From Rhodobacteraceae bacterium CG17_big_fil_post_rev_8_21_14_2_50_63_15 (lineage in GTDB: Bacteria > Pseudomonadota > Alphaproteobacteria > Rhodobacterales > Rhodobacteraceae), in NCBI GenBank assembly GCA_002783205.1, contig PFEY01000070.1, forward strand, positions 12,295 to 72,105: a stretch of 59,811 bases of DNA, written 5' to 3'. Of the stretch, positions 27,331 through 35,197 are shown piece after piece (within the stretch, counting starts at the first letter, position 1; each line of letters starts with the position of its first letter). The translations under genes and the position numbers were made by a program. The notes below the pieces were generated by a model. That model saw only the letters and a program-made list of their open reading frames with translations, made no database searches and had not been told where the DNA came from.

Positions 27331-27359
27331 GCCGCTCATCGAGTTCGTCGATGAGCGGC
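27331..27359. repeat. perfect 12-bp inverted repeat between convergent genes
   Basis: GCCGCTCATCGA, GTTCG, TCGATGAGCGGC. It lies 48 bp after the AA_synth stop and 17 bp from the stop of the convergent cyclase gene. It would form a very stable hairpin, but neither flank has a T tract, so it may be a bidirectional transcript end, an RNA 3' protector, or a protein-binding site. Confidence 0.6.
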
Positions 27360-27376
27360 AAGATCGCGATCCTGTC

Positions 27377-28189
27377 TCAGATCAGGGCAAAGATGCGCGC
27401 CGGTCCACCCGTGCCGCCGCGATGCTTGGGCGCGCCGACGACGATGGTGGCCCCGGACGCCGGCACCTTGTCGAGATTGGCCAGACATTCGATGCCAAAG
27501 CGGCCCGTCGGCAACCAGGCGTAGTGAGTGGCAAAATCGGCTGACATGCCGTGGTCCAGCGACAGCGTGTCAGAGGCGATCGAGCGTGCGCCGGTTTCCA
27601 GCAACATCTGCGCCGCCTCGACATGAAAGCCCGGATAGTGCTGTTTCTCGCCGTCAAAGCCGCGAAAGGCCTCGCTGCCGGTCTTGGACCCCCAGCCGGA
27701 AAAGAGCGCAACGCAAGCCCCGTCCGGGATCTCGCCATTGGCAGCGATCCAGGCCTTGAGATCATCGGGCGTGACCTGGGTATCGGCATCACCTGCGGCC
27801 CGCGCGGCAATGTCGATCTTGCAAAGCGGTGCGATGAGGTCATGCACCGGGATCGCATCGACCGACGCACCATCGGCGGAAAAATGCAGCGGCGCGTCGA
27901 TATGGGTGCCGGTATGTTCGTTGACGGTCAACGTCATCAGGTTGAAGCCATTTGCGGCGAAATTGAAATTCTGCTCCATCGAAATGCCAGGCACGCCGAA
28001 ATAGGTTGGAAAATCAGCGCCATAGGCATGGGTCAGGTCCTCAACCTTGGCATGACCCTGGGCCAGAGCGGCGGGCGCGCCCAAGGGAGCGAGCGCGGTG
28101 GCGGCCCCGACCGAGGCGGCGGCGGTGAAAAAGCCGCGTCGTGACAGCATCCTGTCCTTGACCGCGTTGATGATGCAGACGTCACACAT
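27377..28189 (-). CDS. Tat-exported cyclase family protein (kynurenine formamidase-like)
   Basis: A 270-residue metal-dependent hydrolase of the cyclase family (PF04199). A Tat signal is evident (MLSRRGFFTAAASVGAATAL, Arg17-Arg18, cleavage near AALA). The active-site motif EHTGTHIDAPLHF near residue 92 fits H-x-G-T-H-x-D-x-P-x-H-F. Relatives hydrolyse formylkynurenine or cyclic amides such as isatin. Periplasmic location is unusual for kynurenine formamidase, so the true substrate is open. The start at 28189 has AGGGAG upstream. It is convergent with the Mo-hydroxylase operon and could process a substrate before uptake. Confidence 0.8.
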   Translation of the reverse strand: MCDVCIINAVKDRMLSRRGFFTAAASVGAATALAPLGAPAALAQGHAKVEDLTHAYGADFPTYFGVPGISMEQNFNFAANGFNLMTLTVNEHTGTHIDAPLHFSADGASVDAIPVHDLIAPLCKIDIAARAAGDADTQVTPDDLKAWIAANGEIPDGACVALFSGWGSKTGSEAFRGFDGEKQHYPGFHVEAAQMLLETGARSIASDTLSLDHGMSADFATHYAWLPTGRFGIECLANLDKVPASGATIVVGAPKHRGGTGGPARIFALI

Positions 28190-28445
28190 TGTGGTTGCTC
28201 CCTGGTTGATTTGTGTCGTTTCGGATCCTGATCGAAACTCTTGAATGGCTTGAAGATCACTCGACGCGCTCAGGATGCTGTCGATCCGTCAGGAGCGCAA
28301 GTCAAAGAGCGCATCGGGAAAGCTCCTTTTCCGGTTCTTCCTGCGACGCGAGGAAGTCGGAGAATGGTCATCCTGTTGCGTCACACTTGCGACCCAGCCC
28401 AGGAAAGTTTACGCCCGGACATGAGGAATGCAAGAGGACTGTGCG

Positions 28446-28712
28446 ATGCTGGCGCTCATGCGATTGGTGATTTTCGGGCTCATTCTGCTGACGGCGGTCT
28501 ATCTTGGCGTATCTTGGTATTCACGCCGGAGCCGGCGGCGCAAGATGGAGGCCGACTGGGAGGCGACGGGTAGGCCAGGCGATCGCGATGCCTATATTGG
28601 AGAGGGAATGGCGCAGTATGAGGCCTCGCTGCGGCGGCGCTTGATCTGGCTGGTCTATATCGTGCCGGTGAGCGTGATTGCGGTCATCATATTCATGACG
28701 AATTTCAGATAA
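28446..28712 (+). CDS. small two-helix membrane protein
   Basis: An 88-residue protein with two hydrophobic helices (about 3-22, LVIFGLILLTAVYLGVSW, and 66-85, LIWLVYIVPVSVIAVIIF) separated by a basic-acidic linker. No family function recognised. The start at 28446 was preferred because AGAGGA lies about 10 bases upstream; the frame also has an ATG at 28428. It precedes the DUF1523 gene by 10 bp on the same strand, so the two probably form an operon and may act together in the inner membrane. Confidence 0.65.
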   Translation: MLALMRLVIFGLILLTAVYLGVSWYSRRSRRRKMEADWEATGRPGDRDAYIGEGMAQYEASLRRRLIWLVYIVPVSVIAVIIFMTNFR

Positions 28713-28722
28713 GGAGGCCGTG

Positions 28723-29304
28723 ATGGTCTACGTCAAATGGGTGTTCTGGGGTATATTCTGGACAGTCGTGATCGGGTTTCTCCATTACACGTTGCCGCAG
28801 CACGATATTGTCCGCATCACCGACACCTATGAAAAACGCGTCAATCCCGGCTCTAACGCGCTATTCTGGTCAAATGCCGATACCGGTGAGGATCCGACGG
28901 CAACCGAGCGCGATGTGTTCTTCATCCAGACCTTTCGAACCAATGAAAAGCCGATGATCTATCGCAACGAGGATACTGGCTGGGGCTGGCCGCCGTATTT
29001 CAAGTTCAACACCTCGAACCTTCAGGCGCAGGCGTCTGATCTGATGTCCAAGAAAAGCGCCGAGACGGCGCAATGGGTGGCGATCCGGCATTATGGATGG
29101 CGCAACGAGTTCTTCTCGATCTATCCCAACGCGGTCAGGGTCTGGGCGGTGGACGGACCGGAGGTGCGGATCATCCCGTGGTTCAACATCGTTGTGCTGG
29201 CGCTTCTCGCGGCTCTGGCCTGGGCCGTTCGGGTGCGTTGGCGGCGGTTCTGGCGGGGGCGTAGCGAGGGATCGCGCGATGAATGGAGCGAGGGCAAGCT
29301 CTGA
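28723..29304 (+). CDS. DUF1523 family membrane protein
   Basis: A 193-residue protein of DUF1523, largely found in Rhodobacterales. An N-terminal helix (WVFWGIFWTVVIGFLHYTLP) is followed by a soluble part with HDIVRITDTYEKRV, DVFFIQTFRTNEKP and AIRHYGWRNEFFSIYPNAV, then a second helix near 153-170. The soluble part should lie on the periplasmic side. Function unknown. The ATG at 28723, five bases after AAGGAGG, was chosen over a GTG at 28720 that is too close to the ribosome-binding site. Confidence 0.8.
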   Translation: MVYVKWVFWGIFWTVVIGFLHYTLPQHDIVRITDTYEKRVNPGSNALFWSNADTGEDPTATERDVFFIQTFRTNEKPMIYRNEDTGWGWPPYFKFNTSNLQAQASDLMSKKSAETAQWVAIRHYGWRNEFFSIYPNAVRVWAVDGPEVRIIPWFNIVVLALLAALAWAVRVRWRRFWRGRSEGSRDEWSEGKL

Positions 29305-29314
29305 TCCGTGTGGC

Positions 29315-30187
29315 TCAGCGCTTGCCGTAATAGAGACCGACGACATGCTCGGCCTCGGCAAAAAAGAGCCAGCGTGAGGCGAGGATGCCTGCGATGTGGC
29401 TGAGCACGGCGAGCGCGGCAAGAGCATGGCTGAAGGGCAGCAGCACGAGCAGCACCGGCAGCGCATAGCCAAGGCCAAAGGCGATGATGCGCAGGCGGCG
29501 GGCGTGGTTGCGTCCGACCTGAAATACCATTTCGCGCAGCAAGTAGTTCGGCCCGGTATGTGGTGGCTCGAAGGCGCGCACGGCCCCGATCCCGCCGATC
29601 CCGGTGGCGCTCGCCAGGGTGGTGCCGCTGCCTTGCAATGCCGTGTCGCCCCGCACCCACCACAGGATTTGCAGAACGCCGGCAACTGGCAAAAGGATAA
29701 GCGCGGCGCTGATCTGGCCGGCAAGGAGCGCGCCCCCTGCGAGCGAGATCGCGATCAGCAGCGCAGGTGTGAGGGCCGTGTTCCAGCGCGGCACGCTGCG
29801 CAATTGGGCGTAGATCATCGAGGTGGTAAAGACCGTGGCCAGAGACAGCACTGTTCCAAGCGTGCCCAGAGTAACAAGCCGGGTGTCAAGAAACACCAGC
29901 CCCGCACCATAGGCCGCCATGACGAGGAGGGCCGCAACCGCGCAAACCCCCTCCCGCGACAGCCAGCTTGACCGCCACTGACGAAACGCCTTCCAGGCGC
30001 GTTCGGGGTGGCCAAGGTGAAAGGTCGAGGCCATGAGGCCACCCACGGCGAGAGCATAGGCGACGGCAAGGAAGGTGAACGCCACCCAGCCGGTGATCGC
30101 AGGCAGACCCAGCCCGAGCCAGAAGAGAAGGCCAAAGCCAAGCCCGGACAGGGTGGTGAAGGTGATGACGGAGGGGGCCGGATGCAT
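29315..30187 (-). CDS. soeC: sulfite dehydrogenase membrane anchor SoeC (DmsC family)
   Basis: A 290-residue inner-membrane protein with about eight helices, of the DmsC anchor family. Seen: MHPAPSVITFTTLSGLGFGL, STFHLGHPERAWKAFRQWRSSWLSREG-type conserved loop near 55-80 and LLREMVFQVGRNHARRLRI near 220. It should pass electrons from SoeB to the quinone pool. Calling it SoeC rather than DmsC rests on the partner without Tat signal and on the neighbouring xsc, whose product releases sulfite. It starts one base after the soeB stop. Confidence 0.8.
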   Translation of the reverse strand: MHPAPSVITFTTLSGLGFGLLFWLGLGLPAITGWVAFTFLAVAYALAVGGLMASTFHLGHPERAWKAFRQWRSSWLSREGVCAVAALLVMAAYGAGLVFLDTRLVTLGTLGTVLSLATVFTTSMIYAQLRSVPRWNTALTPALLIAISLAGGALLAGQISAALILLPVAGVLQILWWVRGDTALQGSGTTLASATGIGGIGAVRAFEPPHTGPNYLLREMVFQVGRNHARRLRIIAFGLGYALPVLLVLLPFSHALAALAVLSHIAGILASRWLFFAEAEHVVGLYYGKR

Positions 30188-30188
30188 G

Positions 30189-30971
30189 TCAGATCTTCTC
30201 CAACGCTCTGTCGAGCCAGAGCAGAAAGCCCGTGGGTTCCGCGATCACCGGAGCAAGCAGCGGCGCGAGGATGTCGATCTCGCCTGTCGGTGCCGGTTGA
30301 TCGAGCCGGTCCTTGGGACGGGGCGGCAGATACTTGTTGACGGGTTTGGTGCCCTGTTCGGGCATGAGATCCATGCCCCCGCGTTCAGCAGTGAGTTTGG
30401 AAACATGGCTCTCGGGGTCACTGAAATCGCCAAAATGCCGCGCCCCCGCCGGACAGGTCCGCACACAGGCGGGCACGCGGTCCACCTCGGGCAGGTTCTG
30501 GTTATAGATGCGGTCGACGCAGAGCGTGCATTTCTTCATCACGCCCTCTGCGGCGTCCATTTCCCGCGCCCCATAGGGACAGGCCCAGGCGCAGAGGCCG
30601 CAACCGATGCAGTCGCTCTCGTTGACCAGAACGATACCGTCCTCGATCCGCTTGAAACTGGCCCCGGTGGGGCAGACGGTGACGCAGGGCGCATCCTCGC
30701 AATGCAGGCAGGATTTAGGAAAATGGATGAGTTGCGTTGACGGATGCGGCAGGGCCGAGGTTGCCAGCGGCTGCACCTCATAGCTGTGCACGCGGTTGAG
30801 GAAGGTGCCGGAAGGATCGCCGCCATAGGGGCTTTGGTCCGATAGCGGGGCACCATAATTCTCGGTGTTCCAGCCCTTGCAGGACACGACGCAGGCGTGA
30901 CAGCCGACGCAGGTGTCAAGGTCGATGACGAGGCCGAGTTTGCGGGTGGTCTTTTCGGGCAGGGAGGTCAT
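30189..30971 (-). CDS. soeB: sulfite dehydrogenase iron-sulfur subunit SoeB
   Basis: A 260-residue ferredoxin-like subunit with four 4Fe-4S cysteine groups: CVGCHACVVSC at residues 21-31, CLHCEDAPCVTVCP, CIGCGLCAWACP, and CTLC with CVRTCP. It relays electrons from the Mo subunit to the membrane anchor on the cytoplasmic face. It lies 91 bp downstream of soeA; that gap contains a REP-like repeat. The start at 30971 has AAGGGCC upstream. Confidence 0.85.
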   Translation of the reverse strand: MTSLPEKTTRKLGLVIDLDTCVGCHACVVSCKGWNTENYGAPLSDQSPYGGDPSGTFLNRVHSYEVQPLATSALPHPSTQLIHFPKSCLHCEDAPCVTVCPTGASFKRIEDGIVLVNESDCIGCGLCAWACPYGAREMDAAEGVMKKCTLCVDRIYNQNLPEVDRVPACVRTCPAGARHFGDFSDPESHVSKLTAERGGMDLMPEQGTKPVNKYLPPRPKDRLDQPAPTGEIDILAPLLAPVIAEPTGFLLWLDRALEKI

Positions 30972-31004
30972 TGATCAAGGCCCTTGCATCTGCGGATCGG
31001 GCAG

Positions 31005-31052
31005 GACTGGGGCGCTGCCCCAGACCCAGGGATATTTGTGGCCAGAAGAAAC
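31005..31052 (+). repeat. REP-like dispersed repeat, copy 2, inside the soe operon
   Basis: CTGGGGC, GCT, GCCCCAG hairpin, then ACCC, GGGATATTT, three bases, GCCAGAAGAAAC. Same element order as the copy at 7151-7200. Its place between soeA and soeB suggests an effect on mRNA stability and subunit ratio (inference). Confidence 0.7.
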
Positions 31053-31062
31053 TGGGCTGAGG

Positions 31063-33885
31063 TCATTTTCCGACGCTCCATCGAAGGGTTTCAGGGCCCT
31101 GACGGACAGGAGACTTGATGGGATCGAAGGTGGGCTGGGCCTCGGCGGGCGGGGTGGTCTTCTCGATCCTCACGCGCAGGTCGAACCAGGCCGCCTGGCC
31201 GGTGATCGGGTCGGAGTTGGACCAGCGGAGGCCGTCGCCTTTCTCGGGCAAAAGCTCGTGGATGAGATGGTTGAGCAGGAAGCCGCGCGTCGCTTCTGGT
31301 GCATCTGCGGACAGTGCCCAGGTGCCTTTGCGTTTGCCGATGGCGTTCCAGGTCCAGACGGTATTCTCGTTCAATGCCGCCATATGGGCCACCGGCACGG
31401 TGATCGCCCCGTGGGCGGAGGTGACGCGCGCCCAATCACCGTCGGCAAACCCGTGCCTCTGCCAGAGTCCGGTGGGCAGGTAGAGCGGGTTGTGGCCGTG
31501 GATCTGGCGCAACCAGGCGTTTTGCGTTCCCCAGGAGTGATACATCGCCATCGGGCGCTGTGTCAGGGCGTGAAGCGGGTATTGGGCGGTGTCGATGGCC
31601 ACGTCCTCGAAGGGCGGATACCAGATCGGCAGCGGGTCCATCGTGGTCTTGATCTGCGCGCGCAGGTGATCGGGCGGTTGGCGGTCGCCATGCCCCTCTG
31701 CGGCAAGCTGGAATTTGCGCATCGGTTCGACATAGAGGTCGAACACATAGGGCTGGGGCGTGTCGTAAAGGCCGGTGGCGACGGCCCAATCCTGATAGGC
31801 GCTGTTCCAGGGCTTGTAATACTGCGCGCCCTCGGGGATGTGGTTGATGAAAAAGCTGCCATTCTCGATATAGCGTTGCAGTTGCTCCGGGTTGGGCGCG
31901 CCGCGTCCGGTCTCGGTGCCGTCACCGCGAAAGCCCATCAACGGACCTATGCCGGGTTTGCGTTCGTGAGATACGATGTAATCGGCGTAGTCGGCATATC
32001 TGGCGGATCCATCGGCCGTGGTGAAGCCGGGCAAGGCGAGCTTGTTGGCGAGCTGAATGAGAACGGTCTGGAAGCCGCGCACATCGCGGTCAGGCGTCAC
32101 AACCGGCCAGCGGATTGCATCTGCGGCGGCGTCCGCCTCGCAGATCGGGCGGTCGAGCATCGAGATGCAATCGTGCCGCTCGAGATAGGTGGTATCCGGC
32201 AGGATCAGATCGGCATAGGCGACCATCTCGGAACTATACGCATCCGAATAGATGATGTGCGGGATGACATAATTGCCCGCTTCGTCCTTGTCGGTCAGCA
32301 TGTCGATGACGCCGCGCGTGTTCATCGAGGAATTCCACGACATGTTGGCCATGTAGAGAAAGAGCGTGTCGATCTTGTAGGGATCGCCGGCATGTGCATT
32401 GGAGATGACCATATGCATCAGCCCATGCGACGACATCGGGTTTTCCCAGGTGAAGGCCTTGTCGATGCGGGCTGGGCGACCATCGTCGCGGAGCGCAAGA
32501 TCCTCGGGGCCGCGCACAAAGCCCAGATGCGGCCCGTCGAGCGCGCAATTGGGTTTCGAATGGCAATGCGGTGTGGGATGGGCGCTGACGGGCTTGGGAT
32601 AGGGCGGCTTGAAGCGAAACCCACCCGGCACCTCGACCGTGCCGAGCAGGATTTGCAGGAGGTGGAGCGCACGACAGGTCTGAAAGCCGTTGGAATGGGC
32701 GGAAATCCCGCGCATGGCGTGAAAGCTGACCGGGCGGCCGGTCATGGTCTTGTGCGTTTCGCCACGGAAATCGGTCCAGGCGTGATCGAGGGTGATCGCC
32801 TCGTCGAAGGCCACGCGGGCGATCTCGGCGGCGATGCGGCGGATCTTGTCCGGCGTGATGCCGCAGCGCTCCGAGACCGCCTCGGGGGCGTATTGCGGAT
32901 CGAGATAGCGTTCGGCGATCAGGTGCATGACCGGGCGATGGGTGATGCCGTCCTGCTCATGTGTGGCAGAGAGATCGGGGAAGATGCCGGCTGTGTCGAA
33001 GGCGGCGGGTTGGCCCGTGTTGCGGTCGATGACGATCGGTTTTCCGTCGGTATTGCGTAGGAAAAGCCCGTGCTCCGGCGAAGCGGGATCGGCGTTCACC
33101 AGAACCGGTGCGTTGGTGTAGCGGGCGAGGTAGTCGAGGTCGATCTTGCCCGCGCGCATGAGTTCATGGACGAGCGACAGGATGAACAGGCCATCGGTTC
33201 CCGGCGTGATGCCGACCCAATCGTCGGCCACGGCGTTGTAGCCCGACCGGATCGGGTTGACGCCGATGATCCGCGCGCCGCGCGCCTTGAGTCGGCCGAT
33301 GCCCATCTTGATCGGGTTGCTGTCATGATCCTCGGCCACGCCGAAGAGCAGGAAGAGGCGCGTCAGATCCCAATCGGGCTGGCCGAATTCCCAGAAGGAT
33401 CCGCCCATCGTGTAGATACCCGCGGCGGCCATGTTGACCGAGCAGAAGCCACCATGCGCCGCATAGTTGGGGGTGCCGAAATTCTGCGCCCAGAAGCTGG
33501 TGAAGGACTGCGATTGATCGCGTCCGGTGAAAAATGCGAGCTTTGATGGATCAGTCTCACGGATCGGTTTCAGCCAGTCGCACGCGATTTGCAGGGCCTC
33601 GTCCCAGGAGATTTCCTCGAACGCGCCCGAGCCACGGGGGCCGACCCGCTTGAGCGGCGCGCGCAGGCGCGAGGGGGCGTTGACCTGCATGATGCCAGCC
33701 GAGCCCTTGGCACAGAGCACGCCCTTGTTCACCGGATGGTCGCGATTGCCCTCGATATAGGCGACCTTGCCGTCCTTCATGTGCACATTGATGCCGCATC
33801 GGCAGGCGCACATGTAACAGGTTGTCTTGCGGACCTCATCCGAGACATGCGGCGAGGTGTCGATCTGCGGTTGCTGATAGGTCAT
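31063..33885 (-). CDS. soeA: sulfite dehydrogenase molybdopterin subunit SoeA
   Basis: A 940-residue Mo-bis-MGD oxidoreductase. The 4Fe-4S site is Cys23-x2-Cys26-x3-Cys30-x27-Cys58 (CYMCACRC, VLCAKG); FFTGRDQSQSFTSFWAQNFG and GGFCSVNMAAAGIYTMGGSF follow, and the C-terminal MGD-binding domain includes TQRPMAMYHSWGTQNAWLR. There is no Tat signal, so it is cytoplasmic as known for SoeABC, which oxidises sulfite to sulfate with quinone as acceptor. The start at 33885 follows AAGG; the frame is open to 33975 but without homology. DMSO or polysulfide reductase identity is possible from family alone; xsc next door decides for sulfite. Confidence 0.82.
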   Translation of the reverse strand: MTYQQPQIDTSPHVSDEVRKTTCYMCACRCGINVHMKDGKVAYIEGNRDHPVNKGVLCAKGSAGIMQVNAPSRLRAPLKRVGPRGSGAFEEISWDEALQIACDWLKPIRETDPSKLAFFTGRDQSQSFTSFWAQNFGTPNYAAHGGFCSVNMAAAGIYTMGGSFWEFGQPDWDLTRLFLLFGVAEDHDSNPIKMGIGRLKARGARIIGVNPIRSGYNAVADDWVGITPGTDGLFILSLVHELMRAGKIDLDYLARYTNAPVLVNADPASPEHGLFLRNTDGKPIVIDRNTGQPAAFDTAGIFPDLSATHEQDGITHRPVMHLIAERYLDPQYAPEAVSERCGITPDKIRRIAAEIARVAFDEAITLDHAWTDFRGETHKTMTGRPVSFHAMRGISAHSNGFQTCRALHLLQILLGTVEVPGGFRFKPPYPKPVSAHPTPHCHSKPNCALDGPHLGFVRGPEDLALRDDGRPARIDKAFTWENPMSSHGLMHMVISNAHAGDPYKIDTLFLYMANMSWNSSMNTRGVIDMLTDKDEAGNYVIPHIIYSDAYSSEMVAYADLILPDTTYLERHDCISMLDRPICEADAAADAIRWPVVTPDRDVRGFQTVLIQLANKLALPGFTTADGSARYADYADYIVSHERKPGIGPLMGFRGDGTETGRGAPNPEQLQRYIENGSFFINHIPEGAQYYKPWNSAYQDWAVATGLYDTPQPYVFDLYVEPMRKFQLAAEGHGDRQPPDHLRAQIKTTMDPLPIWYPPFEDVAIDTAQYPLHALTQRPMAMYHSWGTQNAWLRQIHGHNPLYLPTGLWQRHGFADGDWARVTSAHGAITVPVAHMAALNENTVWTWNAIGKRKGTWALSADAPEATRGFLLNHLIHELLPEKGDGLRWSNSDPITGQAAWFDLRVRIEKTTPPAEAQPTFDPIKSPVRQGPETLRWSVGK

Positions 33886-33969
33886 CCGGGGCCTTTTTCG
33901 CGGTGTCAGGGTGAGGTTAGGACAGATAGAGGGGCGCTGCGACAGATTTCTTTTCTCTTTGGATTTTCT

Positions 33970-33983
33970 GAACACTTGTGTTC
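33970..33983. promoter_or_regulatory. inverted repeat upstream of soeA (candidate operator)
   Basis: GAACAC, two bases, GTGTTC, centred 92 bp upstream of the soeA start in the 148-bp ackA-soeA gap. The surrounding DNA is notably AT-rich for this genome, so a separate soe promoter may lie here. Regulator unknown. Confidence 0.4.
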
Positions 33984-34033
33984 TGGAATCCGGATAATCC
34001 TTATCTTTGTTCCTTTGGAGACAGTTTTTTGGG

Positions 34034-35194
34034 TCATGTCTTTTCCAGCAGGCTCAACGCATCTCTGGCTATTCTGCGCTCTTCCTGTGCCGGGATGATC
34101 CAGCAGGCGATTGCCGAGTCCTCAGAATGAAGGCGGGGTTCTCCATCGGCGTTTGCGGCCTCATCGATCTGCATGCCAAGCCAGCCCAAACCGCATGAGA
34201 TACGGCTTCGTATGGCGGCGGCGTTCTCGCCGATGCCGCCGGTAAAGACGATGGCGTCCAGTCCCTGCAAGGCGGCAATCATCGACCCGGCATGGCGCTG
34301 CGCCCAATAGCAGAAGTGCTCAATCGCAAACTGGCTGGCGGGTGTCTCTTTGGCCATCAGGACACGCATGTCCGATGACACTCCCGACAGGCCCCTGAGG
34401 CCGCTGTCGTGGTTGAGCAGGCGATGGGTGGCCGCGATGCCATCCGTCTCTGCCAGACGCAACACCGCGTTGCCGTCGATCTCGCCGGTCCGGGTGCCCA
34501 TCGTGAGGCCGCTGAGAGGAGAATAGCCCATCGTCGTGGCAACAGACCTTCCGTCGCGGATGGCACAGATCGATGCGCCGTTGCCCAGATGAAAGGCAAG
34601 CAGGCGTTTGGGCAGCGGGGTTCCGGTCAGCTCCGGAAAACTGTCAACCAATGCTGCATAGGAAATTCCGTGGAATCCATAACGCCGAAAGCCGCGCGCC
34701 TCGATTTCGGGGGGCAGGGCATAGCGCGTGGCGACCTCGGGATTGGTGGCATGAAAGGCGGTATCGAATGACGCCGTTTGTGGCAAGTCAGGCGCAAGCC
34801 GCGCCAGCGTCTCTATCGCTGCGATGTTGTGTGGGTTGTGCAGAGGGGCGAGCGCCGTGCAGCGTTTGATCGCCGCGAGAGTGTTTCGGGTGATCCGGTT
34901 GGGGCGGGTCAAGTCAAGGCCACCATGCACGACCCGGTGAGCCGCAACCTGAAAGCGTGTGACCGGAAAGCCTTGTGTCGTGAGACCTTGCAGGACGGCT
35001 TGAAGGGCTATCGCGTGATCTGGCAGTTCTCGGGCGGTTTTGACATTTCCGAGTCTGAGCTGTCCAGGCCCGCCGATTCCATCCGCGATCCCATTCAGGA
35101 TTTGAGACAGATTGCTGTCGAAGACCGCGAACTTGATCGAGGACGACCCGGCATTGACCACCAGAACATAGCCGTCGCTGCCGGGTCGTGTCAT
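34034..35194 (-). CDS. ackA: acetate kinase
   Basis: A 386-residue ASKHA kinase: acetyl phosphate plus ADP to acetate plus ATP, reversible, cytoplasmic. Seen: LVVNAGSSSIKFAVFD near residue 10, FDTAFHATNPEVATRYALP near 145, RYGFHGISYAALVD, LAFHLGNGASICAIRDGRSV near 200 and VFTGGIGENAAAIRSR near 320. It starts 3 bp after the xsc stop, a position where related sulfonate operons usually have pta. Inferred role: energy capture from the acetyl phosphate made by Xsc. Confidence 0.93.
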   Translation of the reverse strand: MTRPGSDGYVLVVNAGSSSIKFAVFDSNLSQILNGIADGIGGPGQLRLGNVKTARELPDHAIALQAVLQGLTTQGFPVTRFQVAAHRVVHGGLDLTRPNRITRNTLAAIKRCTALAPLHNPHNIAAIETLARLAPDLPQTASFDTAFHATNPEVATRYALPPEIEARGFRRYGFHGISYAALVDSFPELTGTPLPKRLLAFHLGNGASICAIRDGRSVATTMGYSPLSGLTMGTRTGEIDGNAVLRLAETDGIAATHRLLNHDSGLRGLSGVSSDMRVLMAKETPASQFAIEHFCYWAQRHAGSMIAALQGLDAIVFTGGIGENAAAIRSRISCGLGWLGMQIDEAANADGEPRLHSEDSAIACWIIPAQEERRIARDALSLLEKT

Positions 35195-35197
35195 CGA

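Noticed and set aside
30913..33060. 715-codon plus frame opposite soeB/soeA
   Set aside because: Shadow of soeA; its composition is Gly/Val/Arg-rich and no family is recognisable.
29315..33885. Assignment of the Mo/Fe-S/anchor operon as DMSO reductase DmsABC
   Set aside because: The Mo subunit has no Tat signal and the operon follows xsc, which produces sulfite; SoeABC fits better.
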